From Candidatus Gastranaerophilales bacterium (lineage in GTDB: Bacteria > Cyanobacteriota > Vampirovibrionia > Gastranaerophilales > Gastranaerophilaceae), in assembly GCA_944325315.1 (NCBI GenBank), contig CALVAA010000011.1:1-55593 (forward strand): a stretch of DNA of 55,593 nucleotides, given 5' to 3'. The notes under the pieces were generated by a model, which saw only the letters and a program-made list of their open reading frames with translations, was not told the DNA's origin and did not search any database. This document shows, piece by piece, positions 1-8,662 of this stretch (within the stretch, counting starts at the first letter, position 1; each line of letters opens with the position of its first letter). The position numbers and the translations under genes were made by a program.

Positions 1-69
1 CCTTAGTTCAGTTGGTAGAACGTCGGTCTCCAAAACCGGATGTCGAGGGTTCGAGTCCTTCAGGGCGCG
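1..69 (+). tRNA. tRNA-Trp (CCA), 5' end cut by window edge
   Basis: The D stem (GTTC/GAAC), the anticodon loop CTCCAAA with anticodon CCA, the T arm (GAGGG, TTCGAGT, CCTTC) and the 3' acceptor strand AGGGCGC are all visible. The 5' acceptor strand should read GCGCCCT and only its last three bases fall inside the window, so about four bases are missing. A CCA tail is not encoded. A tRNA-Trp just upstream of secE-nusG is a common bacterial arrangement, and co-transcription with secE is likely because only about 30 bases separate them. Confidence 0.93.
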
Positions 70-99
70 AATTTAATAAATAATTAGGAAAGTAATATA

Positions 100-318
100 A
101 TGACGGCAGAAAAAAATAAACAGCAAAATAACGATTTTAAACAAGCAGCAATAACATACTTTAAAGGCGTAAAAGCTGAATGGTCAAAAGTGTCTTGGCC
201 AACAAGAAAACAGGTGGTTGTTGAAACCGGTATTGTGCTTGCTGTTGTTATATTCTTTACTTTGGTTGTATATTTTATTGATATTATTTTTAAAGCTCTT
301 TTGGGTCTAATTAAGTAA
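100..318 (+). CDS. secE: Preprotein translocase subunit SecE
   Basis: This is the short, single-helix SecE of the SecYEG translocon in the inner membrane. The 72-residue protein has a basic N-terminus, the conserved segment EWSKVSWPTRKQ that precedes the membrane helix, and one hydrophobic helix at about residues 43-65. Length and motif are typical of one-helix bacterial SecE. AGGAAAG lies just before the ATG. It heads the secE-nusG-rplK-rplA cluster, with 10 bases to nusG. Confidence 0.95.
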   Translation: MTAEKNKQQNNDFKQAAITYFKGVKAEWSKVSWPTRKQVVVETGIVLAVVIFFTLVVYFIDIIFKALLGLIK

Positions 319-328
319 AGGTTGAAAA

Positions 329-958
329 ATGGCAGAAAAAGAAAACGAAAAGCAAGAACAAAATATAGATGAACAAGCTGTTGAAGAAAACATCTATATA
401 AGTAAAGAATCTAATCATGAAATAGAAAAAGCTCCAAAAAAAAGGTGGTATGTAGTACATACATATTCAGGATACGAAAACAAGGTTAAAGTAAACCTTG
501 AAAAACGTGTTGAATACATGAACATGGGCGAAAAAATATTTAGAATTGAAGTTCCTCAAAAGACTATTACTCAAGTTCGTTCAGGGAAAAAAACCAAAAA
601 AGAAGAAAAAATTTTCCCGGGCTATGTGCTTGTTGAAATGATTATGGATGATGATTCCTGGTATGTTGTAAGACATACGGCAGGCGTTACAAAATTCGTT
701 GGGACTGCTAAAAAACCGATTCCGGCCAAGGATTCGGAAATCAAAAAAATTATCCACAGAGGACAACAAACAGTTGCTAAAATTGAACTCGATGTTAAAG
801 TTGGCGATAAAGTTCGTATCATTTCAGGACCGTTTGCCGAGTTTATCGGAGATATAACAGAAGTTTATCCGGATAAATCAAAATTAAGAGCAATGGTGTC
901 TATATTTGGTCGTGAGACACCTGTTGAATTGGAATACAAACAAATCCAAAAAGTATAG
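329..958 (+). CDS. nusG: Transcription termination/antitermination factor NusG
   Basis: NusG binds the RNA polymerase clamp, supports processive elongation and couples transcription to Rho or ribosomes. The NGN domain (about residues 38-140) starts at RWYVVHTYSGYENKV. The C-terminal KOW domain follows, with VGDKVRIISGPFAEFIG at about residues 155-171. An acidic, low-complexity N-terminal extension of about 35 residues makes the protein (209 aa) somewhat longer than E. coli NusG. It sits in the usual place between secE and rplK. Confidence 0.96.
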   Translation: MAEKENEKQEQNIDEQAVEENIYISKESNHEIEKAPKKRWYVVHTYSGYENKVKVNLEKRVEYMNMGEKIFRIEVPQKTITQVRSGKKTKKEEKIFPGYVLVEMIMDDDSWYVVRHTAGVTKFVGTAKKPIPAKDSEIKKIIHRGQQTVAKIELDVKVGDKVRIISGPFAEFIGDITEVYPDKSKLRAMVSIFGRETPVELEYKQIQKV

Positions 959-968
959 TAAAGTGCAA

Positions 969-1004
969 GTGGAAGGATTTAAAAACTGAATCCGCAATTA
1001 CCAC
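969..1004 (+). promoter_or_regulatory. Structured leader before rplK, probable L1-binding hairpin
   Basis: GTGG (969-972) can pair with CCAC (1001-1004), and GGATT (975-979) with AATCC (989-993). This leaves an asymmetric internal loop of 2 nt on the 5' side and 7 nt on the 3' side. The hairpin ends just upstream of the rplK Shine-Dalgarno. A second hairpin with the same 2/7 loop precedes rplA. Protein L1 is known to repress its own operon by binding an rRNA-like hairpin in the mRNA; assigning that role here is inference from position and shape. Confidence 0.5.
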
Positions 1005-1018
1005 GAAAGGAGAAGAAA

Positions 1019-1456
1019 ATGGCACCAAAATCAAACAAAAAAATCACTGGCAAGATTAAACTTCAAATTGAAGCCGGAAAAGCTAATCCATCTCCACCGG
1101 TTGGCCCTGCATTAGGTCAAAAAGGTGTTAATATTATGGATTTTTGCAAACAGTTCAATGAAAGAACTGCTTCTCAGGCAGGTTATATAATCCCTGTTGT
1201 AATTGATGTATATGAAGACAGAAGTTTTGACTTCGTTGTTAAATCACCCCCTGCGGCCGTTTTAATTAAAAAAGAATTAAATTTGCCAAAAGGTTCTTCA
1301 GTTCCTAATAAAACAAAAGTTGGACAAATTACGCAAGAACAGCTTGAAAAAATTGCAAAAATTAAAATGAATGACCTTAATGCAACATCATTAGAAGCTG
1401 CTGTTGAAATGATTAAAGGGACAGCGAGAGCAATGGGTGTTACTGTTGCGCAATAG
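1019..1456 (+). CDS. rplK: 50S ribosomal protein L11
   Basis: L11 binds the GTPase-associated centre of 23S rRNA. The 145-residue protein has the N-terminal signature [20 protein letters not shown] and ends in the conserved GTARAMGV segment. Length is standard. A strong Shine-Dalgarno (AAAGGAG) precedes the ATG and lies immediately 3' of a hairpin leader. Confidence 0.97.
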   Translation: MAPKSNKKITGKIKLQIEAGKANPSPPVGPALGQKGVNIMDFCKQFNERTASQAGYIIPVVIDVYEDRSFDFVVKSPPAAVLIKKELNLPKGSSVPNKTKVGQITQEQLEKIAKIKMNDLNATSLEAAVEMIKGTARAMGVTVAQ

Positions 1457-1463
1457 TTAATCT

Positions 1464-1494
1464 TGGGAGGCAGTAAAAACTGCCGTTAATACCA
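1464..1494 (+). promoter_or_regulatory. Structured leader before rplA, probable L1-binding hairpin
   Basis: TGG (1464-1466) pairs with CCA (1492-1494), and GGCAGT (1469-1474) with ACTGCC (1479-1484). This gives a 2-nt versus 7-nt internal loop as in the element before rplK. Both elements are followed by the same ACCACGAAAGGAGAA segment, which includes the Shine-Dalgarno. Repeated architecture in front of two consecutive ribosomal protein genes suggests autoregulation by L1, though binding cannot be shown from sequence. Confidence 0.5.
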
Positions 1495-1508
1495 CGAAAG
1501 GAGAAAAA

Positions 1509-2234
1509 ATGGCAAAATTAACAAAAAGACAAAAAAAGATAAATGAAATGTTAGAAGGTTTCAATCAACCTACAAGCGCTCTTGAGGCAATTAAAAAGCT
1601 TCAGGAAGTTGCAAGTGCCACATCAAAATTCGATGAAACGCTTGAATGTCACATGCGCTTAGGTATTGATGTAAAACATGCTGATCAACAAATCAGATCA
1701 ACCACGGTTTTACCTGCCGGCTTAGGTAAAGAAGTTAGAGTTTGCGTTATTGCTAAAGCCGATTTGGTGGCTGCCGCAAAAGAAGCAGGTGCAAACGAAG
1801 CAGGAAGCGAAGAAATAATAGACAAAATTTCAGATGGTTGGTTTGAATTTGATACATTAATCGCAACTCCCGATATGATGCCAAAACTTGGTAAATTGGG
1901 TAGAGTTTTAGGACCTAAAGGGCTGATGCCAAACCCTAAAACCGGAACTGTTACGGTTGATGTTGCTAAAGCCGTTAAAGATGCTAAAGCAGGTAAAGTT
2001 GAATTCCGTGCAGATAAACAAGGAATGATTCATGTGCCTCTCGGTAAAATGAAATTTTCAACAGAGGATTTAATGAAAAACTTTGCAACGCTTGCAGATG
2101 CAGTTATTAAAGCAAAACCGTCCGCTGCTAAAGGGACATATTTAAAATCAATATATCTTTCAACAACAATGGGACCCGGTATTAAACTTGATGCTAAAAA
2201 TACCCCTGCTGAAGTTAAAGAGTATGTTGGCTAA
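1509..2234 (+). CDS. rplA: 50S ribosomal protein L1
   Basis: L1 forms the mobile stalk near the E site and represses its own operon in many bacteria. The 241-residue protein carries the family signature around [19 protein letters not shown] and the C-terminal [18 protein letters not shown]. Length is normal. Unlike the common order rplK-rplA-rplJ-rplL, no rplJ or rplL follows: a hairpin and a GtrA-like gene come next. Confidence 0.97.
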   Translation: MAKLTKRQKKINEMLEGFNQPTSALEAIKKLQEVASATSKFDETLECHMRLGIDVKHADQQIRSTTVLPAGLGKEVRVCVIAKADLVAAAKEAGANEAGSEEIIDKISDGWFEFDTLIATPDMMPKLGKLGRVLGPKGLMPNPKTGTVTVDVAKAVKDAKAGKVEFRADKQGMIHVPLGKMKFSTEDLMKNFATLADAVIKAKPSAAKGTYLKSIYLSTTMGPGIKLDAKNTPAEVKEYVG

Positions 2235-2700
2235 GATTGAAAATATAATATTAGAAAGCACAGCCTATAAAGCATTCAGGGCTGTGCTTTCTAATGTTTT
2301 TCATTACCTTCACAAAAAATTTTTGTGGGGTGCTTTTAAGATAATAGACGAAAAATTTTTCAAATTTTTATTTGTAGGCTTTATAAATACTCTTTTCAGC
2401 TACTTTATTTATGCTCTTTTTGTAAAATTTGGCCTCAAAGCGAATTTTGCTCTGTTTTTCCAATATATTATAGGTGTTGTGTGGAATTTTAAAACAACAG
2501 GGACAATCGTTTTCAAAAACAAAAAAAACAGTCTGATTTTTAAATTTATAATAAGCTATATTTTTACGTTCTTTTTAAACAGTTTTCTTTTATATACTTT
2601 AGTGCGCTTTTTAAATCCTTATATTTCCCAAGCAATTCTGGTTTTACCCATTGCAATAGTCTCATTTCTAATTTTTAAGTTTTGGGTCTTTAGGTCTTAA
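2224..2700 (+). CDS. GtrA-like membrane protein
   Basis: GtrA-family proteins are small membrane proteins, usually linked to transfer or flipping of polyprenyl-linked sugars for cell-surface glycans. The segment [17 protein letters not shown] is the typical first helix, and four hydrophobic helices follow, ending in IFKFWVFRS as in this family. The start is uncertain. An in-frame ATG at 2224 overlaps the end of rplA by 11 bases, but a 13-bp hairpin (2253-2292) lies inside the first codons. Translation from a later non-ATG codon before the first helix is possible. The sugar substrate is unknown. Confidence 0.7.
   Translation: MLAKIENIILESTAYKAFRAVLSNVFHYLHKKFLWGAFKIIDEKFFKFLFVGFINTLFSYFIYALFVKFGLKANFALFFQYIIGVVWNFKTTGTIVFKNKKNSLIFKFIISYIFTFFLNSFLLYTLVRFLNPYISQAILVLPIAIVSFLIFKFWVFRS
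2253..2300 (+). terminator. Likely terminator or attenuator after rplA
   Basis: AGAAAGCACAGCC (2253-2265) is perfectly complementary to GGCTGTGCTTTCT (2280-2292), separated by a 14-nt loop and followed by a short T-rich stretch with five Ts. This looks like an intrinsic terminator ending the secE-rplA unit. It overlaps the beginning of the downstream open frame, so it could also act as an attenuator. Confidence 0.65.
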
Positions 2701-2715
2701 TAAAGTGTTAAGAAA

Positions 2716-2743
2716 TTGCAAAAATGCGATTTTAAGGTATTAT
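2716..2743 (+). promoter_or_regulatory. Sigma-70-type promoter for the CDF-CorC gene
   Basis: TTGCAA (2716-2721) and TATTAT (2738-2743) are separated by 16 bases. The gene's Shine-Dalgarno and ATG at 2775 lie about 30 bases downstream. The match to consensus is fair. Confidence 0.5.
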
Positions 2744-2774
2744 TAGTATATTAAAACAAATAATGAGGATTATA

Positions 2775-4634
2775 ATGTCATCTTCCGAAGAAAATTCTAT
2801 GCAACAAGGAATAGATATATCAGACAGTAAAAACACTATTGAAGCACTAAAAGACAGCAAAGCAAGGATAGATAATACAAAATTAAAAGCAGTAATAAGG
2901 GCTTTTATTGCAAATATTGCAATAGCACTTGTTAAATTTGTTTGTTTTTTATTTTCAAAAAGTTCTGCGATGTTGGCTGAAGCAATACACAGTGGCGTTG
3001 ATTCCTTTAACAGTATTTGTTTAATTGTGGGAATCAAAAGAGGTTCACGCTCAGCAGACAGCGAACACCCTTTTGGGTACGGGCTTGAAGCTAATATATG
3101 GGCCATGTTTGCAGCGCTTCTAATGCTTGTGGGTGCTTCTATTGCAATTTTTCACGGCTTTGATAAGTTTATAAACTGTCATGATATAAGTGACCTTTTA
3201 AAAAACTATAACTATATTGCAATTGCTCTATTAATAAGCATGTTCTTCGAAGCTTGGGCAGTTGCAAGTGCAACAAATGCAGTATTAGCAGAAGCGCAAA
3301 TAATTGAAAAAAATCCTTTTAAAAAGTTTTTCATATCACTCAAACAAATAAGGAAAATCAAATCTCCTACAACAAAATTCGTCTGGTATGAAGATACGGC
3401 GGCTTTTTCAGGAGTATTCATAGCGCTTTTGGCACTAACTATCGGTAAATTTCTTCTTCCTAAAGAATTTGCATACATACCTGATGCTGTCGCATCAATT
3501 TTAATTGGCGCAATACTATTGTGCTTGGCTATATACCTCATAAGAAACAATGTGAGCAGTCTTACTGTTCAATCGGCAGAGCCCAGAGTAGAAGAAATCA
3601 TACGGAATGTTGCCGCTTCAATTCATGGAATAAGCGAAGTAGTTGAATTAAAAACAATTGATCTCGGAACATCCGGACTTGTTATTAATATGACAATTGA
3701 AGTAAATCCTGAAACACAAATGAAAGATGCAGACGATATTGCACAAATGCTTGAAAGAAAAATAAAAAAACACATTAAAAACGTTAACCACGTTACAATT
3801 GAACTTCAAGCGCATGATGTTGAAGATAATTGGGAAGAAAAATTTGAAAAATTAATTAAAGAAGGTGAAAAAATTGGCGCTATAGACAATCACGAAGCCA
3901 CAATGCTTTCTAACTTCTTTTCTTTTGCAAATGCAGTAGTTAAAGAAATTATGATTCCAAGAACAGAAATAATATTTATAAATTCTACAAGCTCAATTGA
4001 AGACTTGGCTGAAGTTATAATAAACTCCGGTCACACAAGAATACCGCTATATGAAGACAACATAGATAATATTATAGGTGTAATTAACGCAAAAGATGTA
4101 TTAAAGGTTATCAAAAACAATAATATTGATAGCAGCTTTTCTATTAAAACGCTTGCCAGAGACTTGTTGATTGTACCTGAAAATAAATTTATAAGCGATT
4201 TATTGTCTGATTTTACTTCAAGCAAAAATCAAATTGCGGCAGTAGTTGACGAACACGGCGGAATAGCCGGTATTGTTACAATCGAAGATATTATTGAAGA
4301 AATAGTGGGGGAAATATATGATGAATTTGATAAAATTGAAACCCCTGAAATTGTTAAGTTGGATAAAAACACGCTTAGTGTTTCATCAAAAGCTTCAATA
4401 GATGACATAAACGAAACATACGATCTTGATATTCCAAACGAAGATTTTCAGACAATCGGAGGTTATGTATTCGGACTTTTAGGCAGAGAACCGGAAGTTG
4501 GAGATATTGTTGAAGACAAAAATATAACATACACAATTTTAGAACTTGAAGGAATAAAAATTACAAGAATAAAAATGCAAAAAAATACTCCCTTCAGTGA
4601 AAATGTTGAGATAGGTCAAAAGGAGCAGCAATGA
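2775..4634 (+). CDS. Cation diffusion facilitator fused to CBS pair and CorC domain
   Basis: Residue numbers count from an upstream in-frame ATG at 2763. The start at 2775 is preferred because GAGGA sits 5 bases before it. Residues about 40-350 form a cation diffusion facilitator: membrane helices, AEAIHSGVD with H76 and D80 in helix 2, EHPFGYG, and WYEDTAAF (E210, D211) in helix 5 instead of the usual H-x3-D. This resembles ZnT9-type members. Residues about 385-510 are a CBS pair (KEIMIPRTE, VVDEHGGIAGIVTIEDIIEE) and about 530-605 a CorC_HlyC domain, normally attached to the unrelated CNNM/DUF21 membrane domain. Probably a divalent-metal transporter with nucleotide-sensing control. The stop overlaps gpsA by 4 bases. 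Confidence 0.88.
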   Translation: MSSSEENSMQQGIDISDSKNTIEALKDSKARIDNTKLKAVIRAFIANIAIALVKFVCFLFSKSSAMLAEAIHSGVDSFNSICLIVGIKRGSRSADSEHPFGYGLEANIWAMFAALLMLVGASIAIFHGFDKFINCHDISDLLKNYNYIAIALLISMFFEAWAVASATNAVLAEAQIIEKNPFKKFFISLKQIRKIKSPTTKFVWYEDTAAFSGVFIALLALTIGKFLLPKEFAYIPDAVASILIGAILLCLAIYLIRNNVSSLTVQSAEPRVEEIIRNVAASIHGISEVVELKTIDLGTSGLVINMTIEVNPETQMKDADDIAQMLERKIKKHIKNVNHVTIELQAHDVEDNWEEKFEKLIKEGEKIGAIDNHEATMLSNFFSFANAVVKEIMIPRTEIIFINSTSSIEDLAEVIINSGHTRIPLYEDNIDNIIGVINAKDVLKVIKNNNIDSSFSIKTLARDLLIVPENKFISDLLSDFTSSKNQIAAVVDEHGGIAGIVTIEDIIEEIVGEIYDEFDKIETPEIVKLDKNTLSVSSKASIDDINETYDLDIPNEDFQTIGGYVFGLLGREPEVGDIVEDKNITYTILELEGIKITRIKMQKNTPFSENVEIGQKEQQ

Positions 4635-5623
4635 AATTAGCGGTATTAGGCCCCGGATGTTGGGGTTTAACTATAGCAAAACTTTTAAACAATAATTTTG
4701 ACGAAATTGTTGTCTGGGGAAGAAGTGAAGATTTATCTCCAACACTAATCAATGAAAAAAGAATTGAAAAACCGTTGAAAATCGAACTCGATAAAAAAGT
4801 AAAGATAATTTCTAATCTTTCTGAAGCACTTGAAAATGCCGAAATTATTTTATTGGTTGTATCAACATCCGGGATAAGAAGCGTTTGTGAACAAATTAAA
4901 AAAAACGGACTTAAAAAAGAACAAATTCTTGTTAATTTATCAAAAGGAATAGAGCTTCCCTCCCTGAAAAGAATGTCTGAGGTTATCTTGGAGGTTTTAC
5001 CCGATATAAAATTTGCCGTTTTATCCGGTCCTACTCTAGCTAGAGAAATTATAGAAGGGCATCCCACACTTGCAACAATAGCTTCAGACGATATGGAAGT
5101 TGCAAAAAAAGCTCAAAAACTTTTGAATGTTCCTTCTCTATTCAGACTCTACACAAACTCCGATTTAATAGGAGTAGAACTGGGCGGAAGTCTTAAAAAC
5201 GTCATTGCAATCGCTTCGGGGTTTGCAAGCTCAATGGGTCTTGGAGATAATTTAAGAGGCTCATTATTAACCCGTGGTATGGCTGAAATGGTAAGAGTGG
5301 GAGTTAAATTGGGCGCAAAAAGCCAAACTTTGTATGGTCTTTCAGGTATGGGCGATCTTATTGCAACAGCATCAAGCCCTTATTCAAGAAATTTTACCGT
5401 TGGTTCAATGATTGCTCAGGGCAAAAAAATAAATGATATCTTATCCGAACTTGGCTCAGTTGCTGAAGGCGTAAAAACTTCCAAAGCTTTAGTTGAACTT
5501 GCTAAAAAATTAAACATAGATCTTCCCGTTTCAAATGCTATATATGAAGCGGTTTATACAGATATAACTCCAAAAGAAATACTGGATAAATTAATGAATA
5601 GAAAACTAAAGGAAGAAGACTAA
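4631..5623 (+). CDS. gpsA: Glycerol-3-phosphate dehydrogenase [NAD(P)+]
   Basis: GpsA reduces dihydroxyacetone phosphate to sn-glycerol 3-phosphate for phospholipid synthesis in the cytosol. The N-terminal Rossmann motif reads GPGCWG where most homologues have GAGSWG. Other signatures are LSGPTLAREI, the catalytic-region lysine in GGSLKNVIAIASG, and YGLSGMGDLIATASS. The 330-residue length is normal. The start overlaps the end of the CDF-CorC gene (ATGA), so translation is coupled. Confidence 0.95.
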   Translation: MKLAVLGPGCWGLTIAKLLNNNFDEIVVWGRSEDLSPTLINEKRIEKPLKIELDKKVKIISNLSEALENAEIILLVVSTSGIRSVCEQIKKNGLKKEQILVNLSKGIELPSLKRMSEVILEVLPDIKFAVLSGPTLAREIIEGHPTLATIASDDMEVAKKAQKLLNVPSLFRLYTNSDLIGVELGGSLKNVIAIASGFASSMGLGDNLRGSLLTRGMAEMVRVGVKLGAKSQTLYGLSGMGDLIATASSPYSRNFTVGSMIAQGKKINDILSELGSVAEGVKTSKALVELAKKLNIDLPVSNAIYEAVYTDITPKEILDKLMNRKLKEED

Positions 5624-6039
5624 TGAGGAAAATTTTATCTGTTTTTTTATCTGTTTTTTTGCTTTCTTTAAGTGCTTTTGCAAAAGAAATAACTATAGAC
5701 AAAAGAACTTTAAATTATAGCGAAGATACTCTTAAATTCAGTGAAAACAACAAAGATTTGTCTTTAGATGATATAAAAAAAATTTTTCCCGGTTATGAAA
5801 TTATACTAATTTCCGATTTTGACAAAAACAGAAAATATACAATGAAAAATTCTCTGTTCAAAACAAGAAAAATGTTGCTTTTAAATGACAGGAAAAGAAC
5901 ATTCCACGGTTTTGAAATTTATCCTTTGACAAGCAGAGATAAAGAATACGGAATTAAATCACTAATTACTGTTTTTGGTAAGAAAAATGTAAGACTAAAA
6001 CACCCCGGCGGAGATGAGTTTGAAATTGTTGTAAAATAA
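5623..6039 (+). CDS. Small secreted protein of unknown function
   Basis: I do not recognise this 138-residue protein. An N-terminal signal peptide of about 20 residues ends in SLSAFA, with no lipoprotein cysteine. The mature part is charged, rich in Lys, Asp and Phe, and has no repeats or obvious motif. Its ATG overlaps the gpsA stop by one base, placing it last in the operon. It ends one base before a convergent gene. Periplasmic or surface location is inferred from the signal peptide only. Confidence 0.75.
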   Translation: MRKILSVFLSVFLLSLSAFAKEITIDKRTLNYSEDTLKFSENNKDLSLDDIKKIFPGYEIILISDFDKNRKYTMKNSLFKTRKMLLLNDRKRTFHGFEIYPLTSRDKEYGIKSLITVFGKKNVRLKHPGGDEFEIVVK

Positions 6040-6040
6040 A

Positions 6041-7567
6041 TCAAAGTTCCTTTTGTCTTAACTGTTTCAGATTTGAATTTCCGCAATCAATAAATCCCCA
6101 AGCAGGATTTTTAGATAATATATTTTGACTTTCTTCAAAACTTTCTAATAATCCTTTTTTGTAATATTCTCTCCAGGTCTGTTTAAATGCTCCCAGATTT
6201 CCTCCTTTATCTGATACTTCAATCAAAAACTCCGCCAATGTTTTAGGATATCCGGACAGAATGCTTTGAATAGTATCCCAGTCTATGCTGGAAGGTCTAA
6301 AAGTTACTCCTAATTTATGAAGATTTTTTTTAAGATAATTTATTCTCTTATTTAACACGGCTTTATCTTCCCTAAAAGCATTTTCAAAGGGTGTATGGGC
6401 TTTTGGAATAAAAGTCGATGTTGATATTGTAATTTCAAACGGAATTTTTAAATCTTTAATTAGTTTTTTAATTTTTTTAACAAGCTCTACTAAAGCCCTG
6501 ACATCTTCATCATCTTCTTTTGGCAAACCTATCATTGTGTATATCTTTAATCCTTTAAGACCGCCAAGCGCCGAAACTTTTATTGTATTTAAAATTTGTT
6601 CTTCCGATAAATCTTTTTTTATATAATCCCTTAATTTTTGACTTCCTGCTTCAAGTGCTATAGTTGCGGTTTTTTGTCCACATTTTACAAGTGTTTCAAC
6701 CAATTTTTTATCCGTTAAATCAGCTCTCAGGGAAGAAAGCGAAAGTTCAATTTCCCTTGTTTGGCTTATTTTACTGATGTATTCAATAATTCTGTCAAAG
6801 TCCGGATGCCCGGCAACATAAGCCCCTAAAAGAGCAAGCTTATTTGTATATTTTAAACCTAAATCAATTGCTTCTATAATTTTTTCATAAGGTGCAAACC
6901 TCACCGGTAAATTTAGCCAGCTTGCAAGGCAAAAATTACACATCTTAGGACAACCACGCTCAAGCTCTATTATAAAAGTATCTTTAAAATAGCTTTTATC
7001 TGATAATATCGGCGTATATACGATTTTTTTATCCAAATCGTCCCTTGTAATTTTTATCGGACTCTTTTTATATTTAGGAACATAAATTCCGTCAATATCA
7101 GACAATTCTTTTAGGGTATCCTCTCTTGCACTTTTTTTTGCAATCACAATAAAAGTTTCATTTAGGCAATCTTTTTCGCCTATAGAAATAAAATCGAAAA
7201 ATTCTTCATAAGGCAAAGGGTTACTCATCAAAACCGGACCGCCGGCAAAAACAATAGGGTCGTTCTTTTTTCTGTCAGACGCTTTCAAAGGAATATTATA
7301 TTTTTTTAACATTTTTATAATTGTTAAAATATCGGTTTCAAAACTAAACGAAAACCCTATGCAATCTGCTTTTTTTGGTTCATAGGGAAGGTTTTTTGTA
7401 TCAATATAAACTCTCTCAGGCAAAATATCCGGGTTTAAATCAAATGTCATAAATATATTTAAATATCCCAAAGAAGACATAGCAAAGCTTTCAGGGCCAG
7501 GATACATATAGCAAAGGTTGATTTTCGGGTTTTGTTTTTCAATTCTTTTGTATAAAAATTTTTCCAT
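6041..7567 (-). CDS. Radical SAM protein with N-terminal B12-binding-like region
   Basis: The 508-residue protein has the radical SAM cluster motif C-x3-C-x2-C in ERGCPKMCNFC at about residues 204-214. This is followed by the beta-strand pattern of the SAM barrel and the GLKIYTMIGLPKEDDED region. The first 150 residues resemble a cobalamin-binding Rossmann domain as in B12-dependent radical SAM enzymes (AFMSSLGYLN, IGFSFSFETD, FAGGPVL), but I see no clear DxHxxG motif. Substrate unknown. The start overlaps the stop of the upstream permease gene by one base, so the two form an operon. Confidence 0.85.
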   Translation of the reverse strand: MEKFLYKRIEKQNPKINLCYMYPGPESFAMSSLGYLNIFMTFDLNPDILPERVYIDTKNLPYEPKKADCIGFSFSFETDILTIIKMLKKYNIPLKASDRKKNDPIVFAGGPVLMSNPLPYEEFFDFISIGEKDCLNETFIVIAKKSAREDTLKELSDIDGIYVPKYKKSPIKITRDDLDKKIVYTPILSDKSYFKDTFIIELERGCPKMCNFCLASWLNLPVRFAPYEKIIEAIDLGLKYTNKLALLGAYVAGHPDFDRIIEYISKISQTREIELSLSSLRADLTDKKLVETLVKCGQKTATIALEAGSQKLRDYIKKDLSEEQILNTIKVSALGGLKGLKIYTMIGLPKEDDEDVRALVELVKKIKKLIKDLKIPFEITISTSTFIPKAHTPFENAFREDKAVLNKRINYLKKNLHKLGVTFRPSSIDWDTIQSILSGYPKTLAEFLIEVSDKGGNLGAFKQTWREYYKKGLLESFEESQNILSKNPAWGFIDCGNSNLKQLRQKEL

Positions 7568-8586
7568 TATTTTTTATTTATTTTATCCAAATATAACTCA
7601 TCGACTAAAACACAAATTACAGACGCAATCGCAGGAGAAAGTATTACACCCCAAAAACCTAAAAACTTTGCAGCAATTAAAAGGGCAACTATAATCATTA
7701 AAGGATGCATATTTAAAAGTCTTCCGAACACAATCGGTCTTAAAAGTTGATTTTGAGCCCATTGAGCTATCATATACACAACAAAAGTTAAAATAACATA
7801 CAAAAATCCGTCTGCTGCGCTGCTGATAAGACCTATGCCAACCGCCAAAGCCGGGCCTACAACGGGAATAATATCAAAAATACAAGTAATAAAACCCAAC
7901 AAAAAGGCATGTTGATTGTGTAAAAACAACAATCCAACAGTTGTAAGAGCCCCCACAAAAGCCATTGCTATACCCTGCGCAAAAACATAATTGCCTACTT
8001 TTGATGAAATGTTTTCAAGAATTTTTCTTGCCCGTTCTTTTTGTTTTTTTGGGAAAAATTCAATAAATTTTTCTTTTAGCCTTTTTTCATCATATGAGAA
8101 ATAGAAAACCATAATTGCAATTGCAAGGGTGGTTGTTAAAAAGTTTGCTATCCATTTGCCCGCAAGTATTGAGTTTTCTATTAATTTTTGAGCGCTTTGT
8201 GTTAACGGTTCTTTTAAAGCTTCAAAGGTTATGAAACTTGAAATAGATTTATTAAAAATTTGAAAATTTAAAAGTTTATCTATATTATCAATTAAATTCG
8301 GAAAATTGTTAATTAAATTCATAGCTTCTTTTATACTCAAAGAAATTAAAGGTATGAGTATTACAAAACTAGCCAGAATTAATGCCAGCAAAATAAGTAC
8401 AACAGCCCAAATTCTTGGCATATACTTTTCCATTTTTCCTATAATAGGATTAATGGCGCACGTTATAACAAAAGATGCAAAAAGCATCATTAAAATATCC
8501 ATGGAAAATATTGCCAAAGCTATGATTGACACCACTATTATAAAGACAAAGATGTTTTTTAAACTTAAAACTTTTATGCTGTCCAT
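7567..8586 (-). CDS. AI-2E family (PerM/YdiK-type) membrane permease
   Basis: This 339-residue polytopic inner-membrane protein has the hydrophobicity pattern of the AI-2E transporter family: two N-terminal helices, a central amphipathic section, then the conserved GFITCIFDIIPVVGPALA and LLRPIVFGRLLNMHPLMII segments. Members export diverse small solutes or act as antiporters, so the name does not fix the substrate. It is divergent from lysA and first in a two-gene operon with the radical SAM gene. Confidence 0.88.
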   Translation of the reverse strand: MDSIKVLSLKNIFVFIIVVSIIALAIFSMDILMMLFASFVITCAINPIIGKMEKYMPRIWAVVLILLALILASFVILIPLISLSIKEAMNLINNFPNLIDNIDKLLNFQIFNKSISSFITFEALKEPLTQSAQKLIENSILAGKWIANFLTTTLAIAIMVFYFSYDEKRLKEKFIEFFPKKQKERARKILENISSKVGNYVFAQGIAMAFVGALTTVGLLFLHNQHAFLLGFITCIFDIIPVVGPALAVGIGLISSAADGFLYVILTFVVYMIAQWAQNQLLRPIVFGRLLNMHPLMIIVALLIAAKFLGFWGVILSPAIASVICVLVDELYLDKINKK

Positions 8587-8620
8587 TTTTTTCTCCTACT
8601 TAAACGAGCGCTTATATTTA

Positions 8621-8629
8621 TGTTATAAT
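8621..8629 (+). promoter_or_regulatory. Extended -10 promoter for lysA
   Basis: TGTTATAAT (8621-8629) is an extended -10 element with a perfect TATAAT. A matching -35 is not evident at the expected distance. The lysA ATG lies 33 bases downstream with GGAAAGTGG before it. Confidence 0.5.
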
Positions 8630-8662
8630 TCTTTAAGAAAATAAGCAAGCGGAAAGTGGATT

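Noticed and set aside
4594-5067. Open frame of 157 codons on the minus strand across gpsA
   Set aside because: Antisense shadow of the GpsA Rossmann domain; no start signal.
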